Made by a program: the position numbers and the translations under genes. A DNA stretch of 5,211 nt. Source: JAVBKV01 sp031553885 (GTDB taxonomy: Bacteria; Bacteroidota; Bacteroidia; Bacteroidales; Azobacteroidaceae). The notes beneath the pieces were generated by a model. That model was not told the origin of the DNA. It did not search any database and was given only the letters and a program-made list of their open reading frames with translations. The stretch spans positions 1 to 5,211 of the forward strand of contig JAVBKV010000005.1 in assembly GCA_031553885.1 (NCBI GenBank), written 5' to 3'. Below are positions 5,194-5,211 of the stretch, one piece after another (position 1 is the stretch's first letter; each line of letters opens with the position of its first letter).

Positions 5194-5211
5194 ATGCGTA
5201 AGGATAAATTC
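5194..5211 (+). CDS. Partial ORF start at the right edge, possibly a transposase
   Basis: ATG at 5194 opens six codons (MRKDKF) to the window end. The frame is open upstream only to the TAG at 5122-5124, and no other ATG lies between. Several Bacteroidales IS4/DUF4372 transposases begin with a short basic K-D-K-type peptide, so a transposase is plausible, but six residues cannot establish it. It is divergent from the DUF1573 gene. Confidence 0.3.

Larger units (their letters stand above)
5076..5211 (+). mobile_element. Possible left end of an insertion sequence, cut by the window edge
   Basis: From about 5076 (GCTGTCCCATTAAAATTC) the sequence is a gene-free, A/T-rich leader of ~118 bp ending in a rightward ATG. 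The layout, terminal-looking GCTGTCCCATT followed by promoter, short leader and ORF, resembles the left ends of IS4-type elements common in Bacteroidales. GCTGTCACAT (5186-5195) repeats GCTGTCCCAT (5076-5085) with one mismatch, 110 bp apart, and could be a second transposase-binding copy or chance. The right end and any target duplication are outside the window. An ordinary intergenic region with a normal gene is the alternative. Confidence 0.35.

Overview
The window looks like chromosomal DNA of a member of the Bacteroidales (phylum Bacteroidota). Three things point there. The promoter-like boxes match the Bacteroidota -7 consensus TAnnTTTG rather than TATAAT. Start codons are preceded by A/T-rich leaders without clear Shine-Dalgarno sequences. 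The small lipoprotein carries an acidic run straight after its lipobox cysteine, as in Bacteroidota surface-export signals. The genus cannot be fixed from the sequence alone. Six complete genes are present, plus what may be the edge of a mobile element.

Layout from left to right. Positions 1-149 hold no complete gene, but contain a long hairpin terminator (79-113) and a weak leftward promoter candidate. A leftward (minus-strand) group follows: a 120-aa surface-type lipoprotein (150-512), a DedA-family membrane protein (573-1244) and an OxyR peroxide sensor (1249-2187). oxyR and dedA are only 4 nt apart and must be co-transcribed; the lipoprotein lies 60 nt further on and may or may not belong to that transcript. 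A 120-bp divergent control region (2188-2307) separates oxyR from dps (2308-2781, plus strand), which encodes the iron-sequestering mini-ferritin Dps. Both promoters have the form TTTA-N20-TATCTTTG and are arranged back to back. dps converges with meaB (2789-3901, minus), with a 7-nt gap. A strong rho-independent terminator for dps lies inside the meaB coding sequence (2871-2907). meaB is the second gene of a leftward pair headed by an exported DUF1573 protein (3914-4978), which has its own TAnnTTTG box at 5022-5029. The last ~135 bp may be the left end of an insertion sequence with the first six codons of a rightward ORF.

Functionally, the centre is a peroxide-defence module. OxyR senses H2O2 through a disulfide pair at C199/C208 (same numbering as E. 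coli) and probably controls dps, itself and dedA. Dps consumes Fe(II) and peroxide and protects DNA. The DedA protein is probably a lipid-carrier flippase, so its presence in the oxyR transcript links the peroxide response to envelope upkeep. MeaB is the G-protein chaperone of B12-dependent methylmalonyl-CoA mutase, part of succinate/propionate metabolism, but the mutase genes are not in this window. I see no phage, CRISPR array, toxin-antitoxin pair or clearly new multi-gene system. The most notable points are the terminator embedded in meaB, the mirror-image oxyR/dps promoter region, and the oxyR-dedA pairing.
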